Below the pieces are notes generated by a model that was not told where the DNA came from, did no database searches, and was given only the letters and a program-made list of their open reading frames with translations. Below are positions 11,894 to 24,773 of a DNA stretch of 64,000 nt, one piece after another. The stretch is from Limonium bicolor. Lineage: Eukaryota > Streptophyta > Magnoliopsida > Caryophyllales > Plumbaginaceae. The position numbers and the translations under genes are program-made. Location of the stretch: positions 170,372,085 to 170,436,084 of the forward strand of contig CM041780.1 in NCBI GenBank assembly GCA_023374045.1, read 5' to 3'. Each line of letters opens with the position of its first letter. Position 1 is the first letter of the stretch.

Positions 11894-13386
11894 TGCTAAC
11901 AGAGAAATTGTTAGGATAAACTATATATAAAAGAATAAAATAACTAATCCTACAACTCTACTACGGGTAGCAAAATAAAACCCGGTCGGAGTATAGTGTA
12001 AATATATTACGACCGAGAGTATCGTACCCAAGGGACTTATAGAAAATTAGTCCTAATCCGGTAAACCTATTCTAAGACAAGGGGGGAAATTGAAATGTTT
12101 TCTAACCTAATAAAACTAACTAAACTAAGTGGTAATTACAATGAAATTATCCTTGATCCAGGGTGTGAAACCATCTAAGCATCAATATGAACTCTAAACA
12201 TAAACACAGGCCTTCGAATTAACCAACAACTGAACACGCCAGGTGTCCTGCCGGATACCACTTGCACGGCATATTCAAAGACATTGAATATGCCGGACAT
12301 TGGCCACCCGGCAGTGCATCCGGCATAGTCATAATGCATATTCTTTCTCCAGTTTCCGAGTAGAAAACAGAAGACTCATCCCTATTAACAAATCGAGCAT
12401 ATATCATGCCACGAAATGAACAAGGAAATGGGGGAAGATGGATTAATTCTCACTCTTACCACTAACTCTTAATTCATAAGAAGAGAGTAGAAAGACCATT
12501 AAGAGAGTCTAACCTATCTTACTTGGGACTTGTCTTCCACAAGTAAGAATTGCATGAAGAGAAAAAGAGATCAACCTATTCTCTTTCAATAAGAACCTTA
12601 CTCTTAATAAACTTGAAAATTATATTAAAGAAATCATATTGTTTACAAGAAGGAATTCATCCCTAACCAAGAATAAGCAAGGAGTTCTACATCTCCATCC
12701 ACACAACTACAAGAAGAGAATACAAAGGGGAGAAGGGAATGGTCATAGCCTTAACCCGACAGGATCTTCTTCTTCTTCGCGTGGATGGAACTGTAGAAAC
12801 TTCCTTGGACACCAACAATGGAGTGGGGCGAAATTGGAGTTGTGAGTGGAGTGTATATGGGTGTTGAAGTGTTCAATTGTAGCCTTCCTCGGCCTATTTA
12901 TAGGCATTAATTGTGTCTTTGCCGGGCGTCGTGCCGGGTCCCCAATAGCCGGCACACGTGTTAAATGCGCCCAACTGTTAACGGTCGAAACCGTCGATGT
13001 CCGTGCGAAACAGTGCTTATGCCGGGTAGGAATTACCCGGCATCACACCCGGCAGCGGTTGGAAAACACGTGGATCACATGTGCTGTCGTATGGTCAATC
13101 GAGGCGATTTTACACTCATGCCGGATAGCATTTACCCGGCATCACATCCGGCAAGGCTTCTTTCTGTTCTGTACTGCCGTGCAGAAACTACCCGGCATGG
13201 AGTCCGGCTTCAACTGAACTTTTGCCTAGAAAATCATTCCTTGCACATAAAACTCATAAAAACATAAATCTGTACTAATAATATATTTTAACACATAATA
13301 AGCATAAATAACATAAATATAACTTTATTTAGATAAATATAATACTAAATCTAGTGCATAAAATATGATAAGTCTGCGGCTTATCA
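11894..13386 (-). repeat. TR-GAG-1 5' LTR
   Basis: This 1493 bp LTR pairs with 7172-8679. It has a TATA-like box at 12895-12902 (minus) and a palindrome module at 12236-12326. Its outer end abuts the target duplication AGACT at 13387-13391. Confidence 0.9.
12895..12902 (-). promoter_or_regulatory. LTR TATA box (5' LTR copy)
   Basis: TATAAATA on the minus strand in the 5' LTR, the copy positioned to drive the element's own transcript. Confidence 0.6.
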
Positions 13387-14547
13387 AGACTCGAACTTTA
13401 AATCAGTTCATGGTGCCAACTTTGCAGATCTATAACTAGCAGTACAAAACGAGTTAGATAATGAGTAAGGGCTCATTGGAAAGAAGAATTGTAGATCTAC
13501 GTATTGGTAGCAAGAACTAAACCTAACTCGCACCATACAGAAAGATATTGAAGTTACAAAACACGAGTTTACCTCTCTGTTTCGGTGTTATTTTATGTGC
13601 TATTGAGACCGAAACTTTAGACCTCTATATCTCCCAACTGGTTGCGATTCAGACTTGGGCATAAACACGAAAGTTGTAGAGGGTTTAGAGATCTTTACAA
13701 CGAGCTAAAGAAATCGAATTTTGGTTGATTAACGAAGAAGTTCTGATCGACGCAAGTTACCTGAAAACGAAGGAAATTCTGGAATTCTGGAAACAGTCTC
13801 GCAAGGTGGCTACTTTGGCTCGATTTTCCGGTTGACTCAGAAGGATCTAGGGTTTGTATGAGTAATGGTTGGAAAGAGGAATTGTAGGAGAAGAGAGTGG
13901 TGAAGACGGCATGGAAAAATATTGAGTAATGTGAAAGTTATAGCCGTCTAAAGTTAGGGCTAGGAAGTGAAATCGGTTACAAAAATCAGGGAAGGAAATC
14001 GGCTAAGTGTGGGCGACCCATTACAGAGTGACACGTGGCACTTCTTCAAATTTTGATTTAAAACTTCAATCTAGCATAACTTTGGCTAGGATGATCCGTT
14101 TTTGACGTTCTTTTTATCGATCTTCATGGTTTTTCATAACCTATTTATTGGTATAGGTTTCATGACCTGGTTTGACCATTCTCAAAAAGTCAACTCTAGC
14201 AAGGCTTAATAAGCTTTAAGGTTTCTAGAATTTTATATTGACTTTTATATTTCAAAACAATGTTCCAACACTTCCTAAAATCTTTATAATATATTTGGAG
14301 TGTTTAATAATTTTCCCAAGATTTATTGACTTATAAATCTTATTATTAAATTCATAATACTATATAATAATATATAATAATTAGGAGAAAACCCCTAAAT
14401 AAATTTCACAACCCCATATAATAATTTAATATTCATAATTCCATATAATAATTTAATATTCCTCATTCCATATAATAATTTAATACTTAATAATATTATT
14501 AAAGGTTTAATAAAAGAAATCCCCTAAATTAATTTAGGGGTATTTCA
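13387..14547 (-). mobile_element. Solo LTR B, continuation after TR-GAG-1
   Basis: LTR B resumes after the AGACT duplication and ends GGGGTATTTCA at 14547. Near the end, three copies of a roughly 33 bp unit (CCATATAATAATTTAATATT...) lie in tandem at about 14412-14490. No gene is seen. Confidence 0.55.
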
Positions 14548-15858
14548 TACTCTTTCTATGAGTCACTAACCAAACGTTATTCTATCATGAGTTGATCTAC
14601 AATATTCAGTTAGATCACAACCTCAAACAAGGATGGTTAGTTCACACACAAGGCAGCAAGATATACAAATGCAATAAATGTTTTTGTGCATTTATCTTAT
14701 TAGGTTGGTGCACATAAACAAGTAGCACACAAGCCGAGTGTAACTCGGTAGGACATAGATTGCAAGAAAACCATACCGTTCACCAAGGAATTACTCTAGC
14801 GTGTCATCTCACGCTCCTCAGATAATTCTCGAATAACTGGAAACATTCCAAGCGTTTCTATTAACGTCAAGACAATACGGTATTTAGCGACTAGTACGCC
14901 CGTATTTAACCCTATTGCCCCTTTAACCTTAACTTTACTTATGTGATCATAAGTTCTCAACTTTCACATTCAATTTTACACTTGTTCATACTTCTAATGA
15001 CCTTTCCATGTCACCAAAAAAGTCTTAATCATAATCTAACAACAATACCAATCAATCCCCATCATTTAATCCCATCTACTAACTTTCAGTGTGATTTTGA
15101 GTGTGGATCGGGACATGGTCTGGATCTACACTCCCGGACCAACTCATTTTATAACTTTCGGAACATTTTTCATCTTGGTACGGGACTACATACAGGGACA
15201 AGGTCCCAGACCAGTCTTGTACTTCAATTTCGGCTACATTTTGATTGTGGTTCGGGACTTTATGCAAGACTTAAGTCCCGGACCAATGTTGCAGGCAAAT
15301 TTTGGCAGGTTTTTGATATTGGTCCGGGACCTCTTTGCAAGGACTAAGTCCCGGACCCTGGAACTTCCTGCTACAATTTACAATTTGATTTTGTTATTCT
15401 AACTTCATTTCTCACTCATTTCTTTTCTAATCTTTCCCCATGCATCCAAACATGTTCTAACACTATAATAATGCTTTAAACCTTCCTAAACCATTGACTA
15501 AACTTTTCACTTAATCTTGATCAACTTACACCATTTCCCACTCTTAATTCCTAACACATTGCAATCTAGTTTCTTAGGATTCTAAGATGCATATCTGTTC
15601 ATAATCTTTGCTAATTCAATTGTTTCACTCACAACCATTTATACTACATCAATGCATTATTAGTATGCAACCTACATCATTATCACTCCAAGTTTCACAC
15701 AACTACATAATTCTCTTTCAACATAATCCCAAGGTAATTAGTTAACCAAATTGATCTCTGAAAACACCTAGTTAATTCTAGGTCATTCATACTCCCAAAT
15801 ACCCTTAAAATGCTTGGTTTCTACACAAATTTTGCCATAGTCTCCCAATATTCTAGCA
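14548..15858 (-). mobile_element. LARD-A LTR, segment 2 of 3
   Basis: The sequence resembles the LARD-B LTR at about 55020-56000 in the same order: a GCAATAAAT-type block, a TAACTCGG block, an ACCATACC..TTCACC block, then the GGTCCGGGAC hairpin array. It is bounded by solo LTR B at 14547 and by solo LTR C at 15859, whose target duplication TAGCA is 15854-15858. No gene is seen. Confidence 0.65.
15102..15357. repeat. GGTCCGGGAC hairpin array in LARD-A LTR
   Basis: Four units of about 38 bp at about 15102-15141, 15176-15213, 15248-15285 and 15320-15357 recur every 72 bp. Each has a left arm like TGGTCCGGGAC and a right arm like GTCCCGGACCA around a 15-18 base loop. The older left units have drifted in both arms. 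The matching array in LARD-B is at 55702-55958. Confidence 0.8.
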
Positions 15859-18283
15859 TGTAACACCCCTCACATTAAACACGTAATAATCATTCTCGTA
15901 GCATAATTAAAGACGTCTTACAGCGGAAGTTAAACACTACTAATTCTCTCTTGGGTGTCACATGCCATTACTCGCTCTTGCGAGTAAAGAAACTGAAAAG
16001 AAATATAATAAAAACAATGACAATAATTAACCGTAGTGATGAACGAGATATATACTACATCATCATAAGTTTAAACTAATACATAAGGTAAGTGAGCATC
16101 TAAGGTAATCCCAATGTTTACATCTTACTAAATATAAACTAATTCTGAAGGTGCAATAATTAAATAGCGTTATCGGCTACCCCAAAGTCCCGCACTCCGG
16201 CTTCACAACTCGATCAAGTTCTGTAATGTGGTGCCCTAAAGGCTCGGCTAACTGCTGGTATGCTAAATGTGATCCTAGACCCTTTAGGCCACTTAGGTTG
16301 ATTAGTCAGCTTGCTTAACATGAGATTCGTTTCATGCTGTTCCGTTTACATGCTTATAAAATACTGTAAATGCGGAATTAAACATACAACAAACACTTAA
16401 TTATCCACACAACAATCCACAATAGTCACATCATTAGCAAGATATCAACCAATGTAGTTAGTAAGGATCACCAGTTAGTTGTAGAATTAAACTCACTTGT
16501 TCCATTTCCATCTTACGAAGTCCCGCTTCCATCACAATCACACATAATCATACGAGTATCTCGTTAAGGACATTTTCCCGTTTAGCCTCACACATTTATA
16601 ATTTGGACAATAGTCTTATATCATCTACCAGTGAGTAGATGGACTTACTTGTCTACAGTGGTAGACGTCCGTATGACCGAAGCCAAGGTGCCAACGGTAG
16701 CACATTCCAACTAACGATCGTATCCGACTCGTTAGACTTAACAAGAGTAAACCCTAAACGGGTATGAAACTCTAGTGATCAGTATGCGCAACCTGCTGAA
16801 ATGAATGCGGCCCAGGATTTACTAAACAATGTATCATTAATTATCACACTCTCATTTGTTAGTGTATTTTAATTAATCTCCGGGAGATTCAATCTCGTTA
16901 TTGGAGAACACATTCATTGAATGCCCTATCGGGTCTTACACACAACCTAGAAGTCTGCTAGATGATGTTTACAGGTCGAGTCAACGCTCTAGAGACGGTT
17001 AATACCGGGTCTCAAAACTAAGTTCCTCACTTAGTATTTTAGGAATGATTACTCTCATGAATTAATACTCAGAGTCTCTCCTAAAGGTTCATACACGAGT
17101 TAGGTGATAATCGGTATCACATGTCCGAACGACGTACGCGCACAATTAATAAACGCTTGACAGTCGAGTAAATAATTCACACACATCATGCATATCACAC
17201 ATATCGCTCTTAGGCAGATAACAAATAATACTCGAACCCGAGGAAACCCTCAAGGGTTCAGACCACACATTCACATACCGTTCACCGACGGAAACGCTAG
17301 CGTGACAATTCACGCTTATCCTCTAGCAATCTCGTAGCTCGTATCTAACAGCTCATCTTTGGAATACATCACTCTACATTAGTGTTTATATCCCGAGTCT
17401 ACTTAACCGTGCTAGAATAATTCCTAATATTTATCCCGGCGTTAACCCTTAGTCGGTTATTCATTTAACTCGGTTTCGTAAACCCTTGGGGTTCGGATTT
17501 AACCATACGTTATAGTTTACGTGTATGTATTAACACTTATATATATGTATATTCGTACGTACATACGATATTCGATGTTGTATTAGTACTTGTTACGTAA
17601 TAATAGATATTTAACACTCCACGTTGTTTATATAGGTTAATTCATCCTTGGACGTCTATGTGTGCATGAATAAATTCACGTACGTGCATGCATGTAATTT
17701 AAGTACTTTAATTATACGGGATAATTTACGTACTCATAACTACGAGTGTGCATGGATAGTTCATTCTTCAGCTATACGTAAAGGTCTACATATTCATTAT
17801 TACATACATGCATGGGTATTTATATATATATGTACACACATATATACATTTACGCCTGCTTATAATATATGATACGTTACTCTACTTCATTCAACCAAGT
17901 TACGTTTTTACTTTTGATTACATAACGTTCTTATAATGATCGGCGTAGTTTGATTAAATTAATATTCCGAGTCGACGTTTATTTATCGACTCGTACTATG
18001 TTATATTATGCGCTTATAGTTACTTTCCCGCATCGTGTATTTACATACTAACTTCATATTTGATTACTAAAATCATATTATACTTCACACCTTATATTAT
18101 AATCTTATATTGTACGAATCATAAGGTTTTCATGAGGAGTTACTTCATCATGTCATGTGAAGTATATATTTATTTATTTGTGTCATTTATTCACAAATTT
18201 CCTTGCTAAGACTTTATCTTAATGCATTACAATATATTTTATACATCGTCATGCTCCTTAAATCATATGGTTTCTACTATATG

Positions 18284-18533
18284 CAGGGGTGGACCGAAGA
18301 GGGATCACGTGACCCCATGACTTTTGTAAAAAAAAATTATTATAGTAAGTTTTAATAAAGTTTTTTATAAAATAGTAGATATTTTATGTCTTAGTGACCC
18401 CACAAATGTCATAAAAATTAACTATAGTAGATATTTTATGTCTTACTGACCCCACAAATGTCATAAAAAATTAACTATAGAAATTTCTATTTGTCAGTGA
18501 CCCCATAATTTTTAATCTCTGGGTCCGCCCCTG
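18284..18533. mobile_element. hAT-type MITE (CAGGGGTGGACC family), copy 1
   Basis: The ends are CAGGGGTGGACC and GGTCCGCCCCTG, and the flanking octamers are ACTATATG (18276-18283) and ACCATATG (18534-18541), one mismatch. The 250 bp interior contains two copies of a 55 bp segment (TAGTAGATATTTTATGTCTTA...). A relative sits in intron 9 of the host gene (30543-30821). Non-coding. Confidence 0.85.
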
Positions 18534-21500
18534 ACCATATGATATACTCTCTATAATTCTCAACTTAGACTCATCATTTTATGTAATTGTTTACAAGGTA
18601 TATTTATACCATGTTAATTCCTTAATGATATATTCTCTTACACTTTAATAAAATGTCACATGATATCATTTTTCAACTTTATAATATAAGCTGCCCATAT
18701 CTTTTAAAATTCTTAACCGGCCCATTATAATTTTGGAATTTATATATACTCCCCATTTAATTTGATTAATTACAATATCAACCCAAACATTGTATTTGCT
18801 ACAATTCTACCCTTATGTAATTTATAACCTAAAGTTTTCAAACATTATCATACCCATATATATAGGTATATAATTCCGAACTACACACATATTTTCAGAA
18901 ATCTCAATACTTCCCCAACTTAGTTTTGATTATTTACAAAACTATCCCATATATTATATTTGTTACATTACTAACCTTATTAATTTATAATCTAAGGTTT
19001 TCAAACATTGTAATGTACGCATATATACATATACATGTATTTACGGACAATACCCCAATATTTTGTCCAGATTTATACTATCTTCCCCCAACTTTTTTTT
19101 ATTACATATTATCCCTCTTTATTTCATAAACTTACAACTTAATACCTAAAACTTTATATTATACATATTAGCTTATTTAATTTCAAAAACTCCCATAATA
19201 ATTTTCTAAAATACCAAACAGCCCCTAGGCTGTCTCAAAATTATTTTTCATCCCCCAAGTTTCGGTTATTTACATAATAATCATAAAGTTTATAAATGTT
19301 TCATTTTAATATTTAAACTATATATTATAATTCTTAACTTATTTAATCACCAAAGTCAACCCAAAATCTATCCAAATTTCCGAAAAGCCCTTTAACTTTA
19401 TTAAATCTCATTTTCAACCCATAGTTTTTGGTAATTACAATATAGCCCCATAAGTTTCATAATTGTTATAATTTAATACTTAAACTATATACTATAATCC
19501 TTAATTAATTAAATCTTTAAAAACTAACCCAAAAATTCTTTTAATTTACGAACAGATCCCTAGGGTCTTAATATTCATATTCCAACCCTATAATTTTTGG
19601 TTATTACATAAACACCCCATATGATTTATAAACTCCATTTTTAACTTAATGCTTCATTAAATTACCAAATAAATTTATTTATTTTTCTAACTTGGTCAAA
19701 CATCACATGTGGTCATGTTTGACCACCCAAATACCCCCTTTGACCAGTAGTTACCATAATTATGAAAATTCCCCTTTTATTTCTCTATTTTTACACTTAG
19801 TACTATAATTTCATAAATTTGCATTTTATGTTTTCTAAAATTCCTAAAAACATTTCCTCTCGGTTTTAACTAGCTTTAGCCCTCCATATTTCTCTTAATT
19901 CCATTTTGACCCCATATATGATCTTTTATTTATTTATATACTTATTAAGTTTATTTAAATCATATTGTAACATTATATTTAATTCAAGTAACACCTAAAT
20001 TCACTAATATTCACCTAGAATGTTCCTAGGTGGTTATGTTCACTAAAATTATATTTTTGCCCTAGAATTTTTATATAATTCATTTAATCACTCTAACAAT
20101 TATAATCAATATTTAAAGCTTAAAACAAGCATAATAAAATGCCTAAATACATGGCTTAAACATAGCATGATATTAACTAAAAAAAGACATTAAAATGTTC
20201 CAACACACATACTAACTCACGGTTTGCACATATTTTATTCTAACACCTTTAAATCATTTTTCTTTCATTAATCACTTGTAAAATAGACTTAAATAGGCCA
20301 TTAGCACTTAGTCTCACTAATCAAATATTTAACCATTATTTTCTCCATATTTTTAGGATTTAAATAGCATACATACGCATATATGCTCTCGGTTTTGTAC
20401 AGATTTATATTTAACTTATTTAAATCATTTTGTTTTCATTATTAATTTATAAACTTGACTTTAATAAGTCATTAGCACCTAAATTCAATAACCAAATACT
20501 TAGCCATAATTTAACCCACATTTTTAGGGTTTAATTAACCCACATATTCCCAAATATTCTTGGCACTAATTTAATTCCACAACATAAGTAACTTAAATGC
20601 ATTTAAAAGGGTTTTAAGTGCTTTTACCTCGTTATCATCACAAGGAAGTTCACAAAAGCTTCATCTCCTGTCGGCACTAAATGTAGGTATATTATAGGTT
20701 AGAGTTTTGCTCATGATTTTTTTTCTTAAAACACAAATATAACTCTTAAGGCATTAATGGAGTAATTACCTCGCTAAACTTGATTTTTCCTTACTTGGGA
20801 TAAGCTCCCCAGCTCACGGTAATCCTTGGGTAAACAACCCCACTTCGGTGGCCATTTATGCAATGGAGAAGAGTTGAGTTAATGACCTCTTTAAGTGGCT
20901 AGTTTAAGGAGTTTTTAAACATAAATTTTAACATTAAGAGAGGGTGTTATTACCTTGTGATTTGATGTGGTTCTAGGAAGTACTCTCGGCCACCTAGTAG
21001 AGGGAGAAGTGCTCAGTTTTTATGCAGGAAAAATGAGGAAAAAAAGGCTTGGACAGCCATGGAAATTCATGGTTTTACCTTCACTTGTAGACCTTCAAGG
21101 AGTATGTTCTTTGGGGGATTTTTGCTCAATGAAATGGGCTGGAAACAACTTCCATGGATGTGCAAAGAGAGGTGGAAAATAGTGTAAGAATAACCTCATT
21201 TTCGGATTCATTCATAGTAAGGAAGAAGAGTGTATTTTAAGGCACATTTCCTCACCTTTTGAAGATTCAAATGAGTCTCCTAGTCCTTGGGTCTTTTCGA
21301 CCTGTTTTGGAGTCTCATGCGTGGGTTTCTATGCCATGAAGAATGGAGGGAATTGATGAGGAAAAGTTGTTGTTGCAACCGTAAAAGTAGGAAAGGAAAA
21401 GAAGTAGAATTTACCTTGTTTCTTGGCTTGGCAGCTTGAAACGAGAAAGAGAGGAAAGGAGTGGAGCTGTTGCCGTAAGGTTGAAGAAAAAGGAAGCTCC

Positions 21501-21917
21501 AGTAGCTGTAGGTGGAAGGCTTTACCGAGAGAGCATGGGAAAAGAAAGGGAAGGAAGTCATGGTAAGCAAGTAGGTGTACTTAGCTAGTTGTACTAGATA
21601 CTGTTTAATGCCATATTTTGTTTTCTTCTCCTCTCTTCTTATCAACAACCGAAGCCAAAAGAGGAAGGCTAGAACTTGTGTCAGTCGAGCATGGAGAAGA
21701 AATGGAGGAGGAGGTAAGATAAAGTACTACTAGTCATCGTTTATATATGTAGGTGTACTTGTTTTGCTTAATTTTCTAGTCTTGCTTTTTCTCCTTCTTC
21801 TTTATTTAGTGGTAGCCGAATGAAATAGAGGGCTGAAGTGTTTCAGCCGAGAATTGAGAAGGGAGAGATGGAAAGGAGATGAAAGGAAATTGTGGGGTAA
21901 GTACAAAATAGTTATTG

Positions 21918-22218
21918 GGTTCGTTTGGGGACAGCTGCTAGGGGCTGCTGTTGTGTCTTGCTGCTGCAAATTGAGAAGTTATCTGCTGATGGTTTTGCAG
22001 AAGCTGTCAGCTGTTGGTTTTGATGTTTGGTGGAACATCTGCTGATAGTTTTAAAAAGTAGAGATAATTGTTAGGTCCTGCTGCTGAAAATTGAGAAGTT
22101 GTCTGCTGATGATTTTGCAGAAGCTGTCAGCTGCTGATTTTTGATGTTTGGTGGAAACCTGCTGATTTTAGAAATGGAGAAGCTGGCTGCTGCTGGAAGC
22201 TGTTCCCCAAACGAGCTC
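21918..22218. mobile_element. MITE with GGTTCGTTTGGGG ends
   Basis: The inverted termini are GGTTCGTTTGGGGACAGCT and AGCTGTTCCCCAAACGAGC, flanked by GTTATTG (21911-21917) and ATTATTG (22219-22225). The interior carries two copies, about 120 bp apart, of a roughly 78 bp CTGCTG-rich segment. Size and terminus resemble hAT-like MITEs; the superfamily is not certain. It lies inside solo LTR C. Confidence 0.7.
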
Positions 22219-22705
22219 ATTATTGTATGTAAATAGGTGTACTTGTTTCTTTTTGACAATTTACTTTTTTTCCTCCCTCTTTTCCATATATAAAATCGGC
22301 TACATAAAGAAAGGAAATAGTTTTGAATTTTCATCTCCTAATATTGTGGCACCATTTGTATATATATGTGACTATAATTATGTGTTACATGGTGACTTAT
22401 GGTATTTTTGGTTTTAAATGCATATACATGAGTATATATATTATTCCTATGATTTGTTTAGACTACATAGAATATTTATATAGTTTTATGAGTGGTATTT
22501 AATACATTTACTAATATGTTACATGTGGTATTAAATTTAGGAGTTCATTTCTCCTTGATAATATTTTCTCTTTGATTAGAGATTTAGTGTCTAGTTTAAT
22601 GTCCATCTTGGACTATATATTTAAACAATAATACTTATAGCAGTTATTGCTCACGATTTAAACTAATCCTTATTAATTAAGGTAATAATTATTTGGGGTA
22701 TTTCA

Positions 22706-24567
22706 TAGCATGCCCAAATGCATTATATCATTCACCTAAAACCAGTTCAATCACCATATTCGTCCTAGGCACTAAAAACACACCAATTTCATCATATTCA
22801 CCATAACAATGTCAAGGTGCAACAATCTTAATTTACTTGGCTCCAAGGCCCTTAAACTTCAACATAATACAATATAGATTTAATGCCACAAGGCATTCCA
22901 AATCAGTTTCAAGATAATCCAGTTACCTTAGAATTCCTTAGTTCCCTATTCCTTTCCTTTCCTCCTTCTTCTTGTTCTTTTCTTTCTTTTCTTGCTCTTA
23001 TTTTAAAACCGGTCAAGATGGGGATTTCTTTGCTAAGCTACAGACCAATGCCCAAGGAAAGTAATAATCACTAAGAGAGTACATAAGCTCTAGGAATAAC
23101 CCTAGAATACAAGGGAAGTGCTTAAAGCACAAAAAGGAGGGATTACCTTCCACCTTCCAATGAAGTATTTTGGCAACTAAACAAGCAAGGCTCCAGGTAT
23201 TCTCTTGAATGTGAAATAGAGCTAGCACAAGGAGAAAATGGAGTTCAAGACCTGGAAAATTTCGGCCACAAGGGAAACTAGGGAAAAGAGTGTTTTAAGC
23301 TTTTCTTACCTTAAAACAACCAAGGAGATGGTCTAGCTCAAGATGTGATGCTTCTTCCTTCAAGTGGAATTCCTCCCATGGAGTTCAACTTTGGAGTTTA
23401 AGAATTTTGAGAGGTGGAGAAGAAGCTCCAAGACAAGGCAAGCAGGAATATGTGTTGTTTGTGTTGATTTGGCTTTAATTAAGCCTTGAGCATGGGAGAG
23501 GAACTCATGCCTGGTTGGAGGGTTCCAAAATCTCCATGGAGAAGAGGGAGCAACAGGGCACTACTAGAATATAGATTTTTGGTAACAACAAAAAATCGTT
23601 ACCAAAAATCAAAATCGTTACTAATTTATTATTGTAATGATAAAAGTCGTTACATGTCGTTACCCGTGATGGCGTAACCAAAGATCAATTTATTTATTGT
23701 AACGACTTTTATTCATTACTAAAAGTTATATCGTTACTAAATATATGATTTTGTAACGAGTATATCGTTACTAAAGTCTCAATTTTTTTTTATTCTCTAG
23801 TACTATCTTTGGTAACAAAATTCATGTCACTAATAACAACTATCATAATAATATTAAATCGTTGCAAGAACCTTTGTAACTAAAAATTTGATTTCTACTA
23901 GTGGGGAGTCTCTGGGGAGGAAGAAAAATGAGAGAGAGAAGAAGAAGAATGGGAGAGAGAGTGTCAAAAAACAATAGTGTACTTGTTCCCCTTTATTTCT
24001 TTTGTCTCATTTAACTAATAAGGAATCAATACGCTGAGAGAGGGAACAAAAACTTGGCCCATATAGGAGGGAAAGGCTTCAGTTTTAAGAGAATAGAGAG
24101 GGGAATTTTTGTCTTTTAGCAATTAACACCCCATAAGTCCCCGTTTGGCACTATTCATCAATCCGGGCAATGTTTTGTTTATTTAATTTTAATGGTTCTT
24201 AGACTTTCATTAGTGTTTAAATATAGTTAATTTAAACCACTTAAAGTCACATTTTTCCAGGTTTTACCAAAAAATGTGCTTTAAGGCTTCATTTGCGTTT
24301 TTAACCCACTATATGGATTCGTTTTCTTCGAGAATTGCTCTCACATGTTCTTAGTGTGTAATTAAGTCTTAGGAGTCCTTCTAGGACCATATTTAAGGTC
24401 ATATGCCTCCTATAGTTGCTTACGCACGTTTTTACGTTTTGTGCCTTTTAAGCATTTTCCTCTTTCTTTTGGTTTTACTTTCTTCATCAATATTCTTTAG
24501 ACGTCATTAGGCCTCTAAATAACATATTAGAATAATTAATCACCATTTTTAAGCCAGAGGTATTTCA
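22706..24567 (-). mobile_element. LARD-A LTR, segment 3 of 3
   Basis: LARD-A continues after the TAGCA duplication and ends GAGGTATTTCA at 24567, aligning with the LARD-B LTR end at 57789. The last 300 bp (TTCATTTGCG.., GGATTCGTTTTCTTCG..) match 57500-57789 closely. Apart from the CACTA insertion, no gene is seen. Confidence 0.7.
23559..23903. mobile_element. Non-autonomous CACTA element
   Basis: The termini CACTACTAGAA and TTCTACTAGTG are typical of En/Spm-CACTA elements, and the 3-bp target duplication GGG (23556-23558, 23904-23906) fits the superfamily. The 345 bp interior is filled with subterminal-type repeats of CGTTAC / GTAACG in both orientations, which in this superfamily serve as transposase binding sites. 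No coding capacity. Confidence 0.88.
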
Positions 24568-24773
24568 ATCTACCCCCTTAAAGAACTTTGCCCTCAAAGT
24601 TGGTGAATCTAAAATTGTTAGTCACATAGGCATCATATGCTAAGGTCATAATATATATATATATATACAACCTTACAGACTCAACAAGTCTGTCTTGATG
24701 TATACTAAACATCCACACAACATGTCACTGCATGTAGAGCAATCAAAAATACTCTTTTGTATTCTCTCCATGG
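24568..24773 (-). mobile_element. LARD-A polypurine tract and interior stub
   Basis: Directly after the LTR comes, in the minus reading, a polypurine tract (TTTAAGGGGGTAGAT, 24568-24583). About 190 bp then match the LARD-B interior at 57790-57990, including CATGTCACTGCATG and GAGCAATCAAAAATA. The match ends near TCCATGG (24767-24773), where copia coding sequence begins. The rest of LARD-A is absent. Confidence 0.75.

Larger units (their letters stand above)
7172..13386 (-). mobile_element. TR-GAG-1: complete gag-only LTR retrotransposon
   Basis: Two near-identical LTRs (7172-8679 and 11894-13386) start TGATAAGCC and end GTTAGCA in the minus reading. Both sides have the perfect target duplication AGACT (7167-7171, 13387-13391). 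A primer site complementary to the 3' end of tRNA-Asp (TGGCGCCGTTGCCGGGGA type, as in the Athila/Tat group) follows the 5' LTR at 11873-11890. The interior is only about 3.2 kb and holds a leader with three hairpin modules, one decayed gag and an untranslated tail. No protease, reverse transcriptase or integrase is visible, so it fits the TR-GAG class and would need enzymes in trans. LTR similarity with a few small indels suggests a fairly recent insertion. Confidence 0.9.
2607..14547 (-). mobile_element. Solo LTR B, interrupted by TR-GAG-1
   Basis: The left end reads TGTAACGCCCC and the right end GGGGTATTTCA, the inverted LTR termini shared with LTRs A, C and E. Flanking pentamers are GACTC (2602-2606) and TACTC (14548-14552), a target duplication with one mismatch. 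Removing the 6.2 kb insertion at 7172-13386 leaves about 5.7 kb of LTR with no internal region. It is AT-rich (notably 4300-6700), has two tandem hairpin arrays near its left end, and no coding sequence. Single-LTR status is inferred from termini and target duplication. Confidence 0.55.
15859..22705 (-). mobile_element. Giant solo LTR C
   Basis: The element starts TGTAACACCCC and ends GGGGTATTTCA, with a perfect target duplication TAGCA on both sides (15854-15858 and 22706-22710). No primer site, polypurine tract or second LTR lies between, so it reads as a single LTR of 6.85 kb, or about 6.3 kb without its two MITEs. 'acagcggaa' near the left end is shared with LTRs B and D. It contains microsatellite-like TA-rich blocks (17820-17850, 18855-19030) and only short incidental reading frames. 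Termini and duplication are direct observations; origin by LTR-LTR recombination is inference. Confidence 0.75.
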
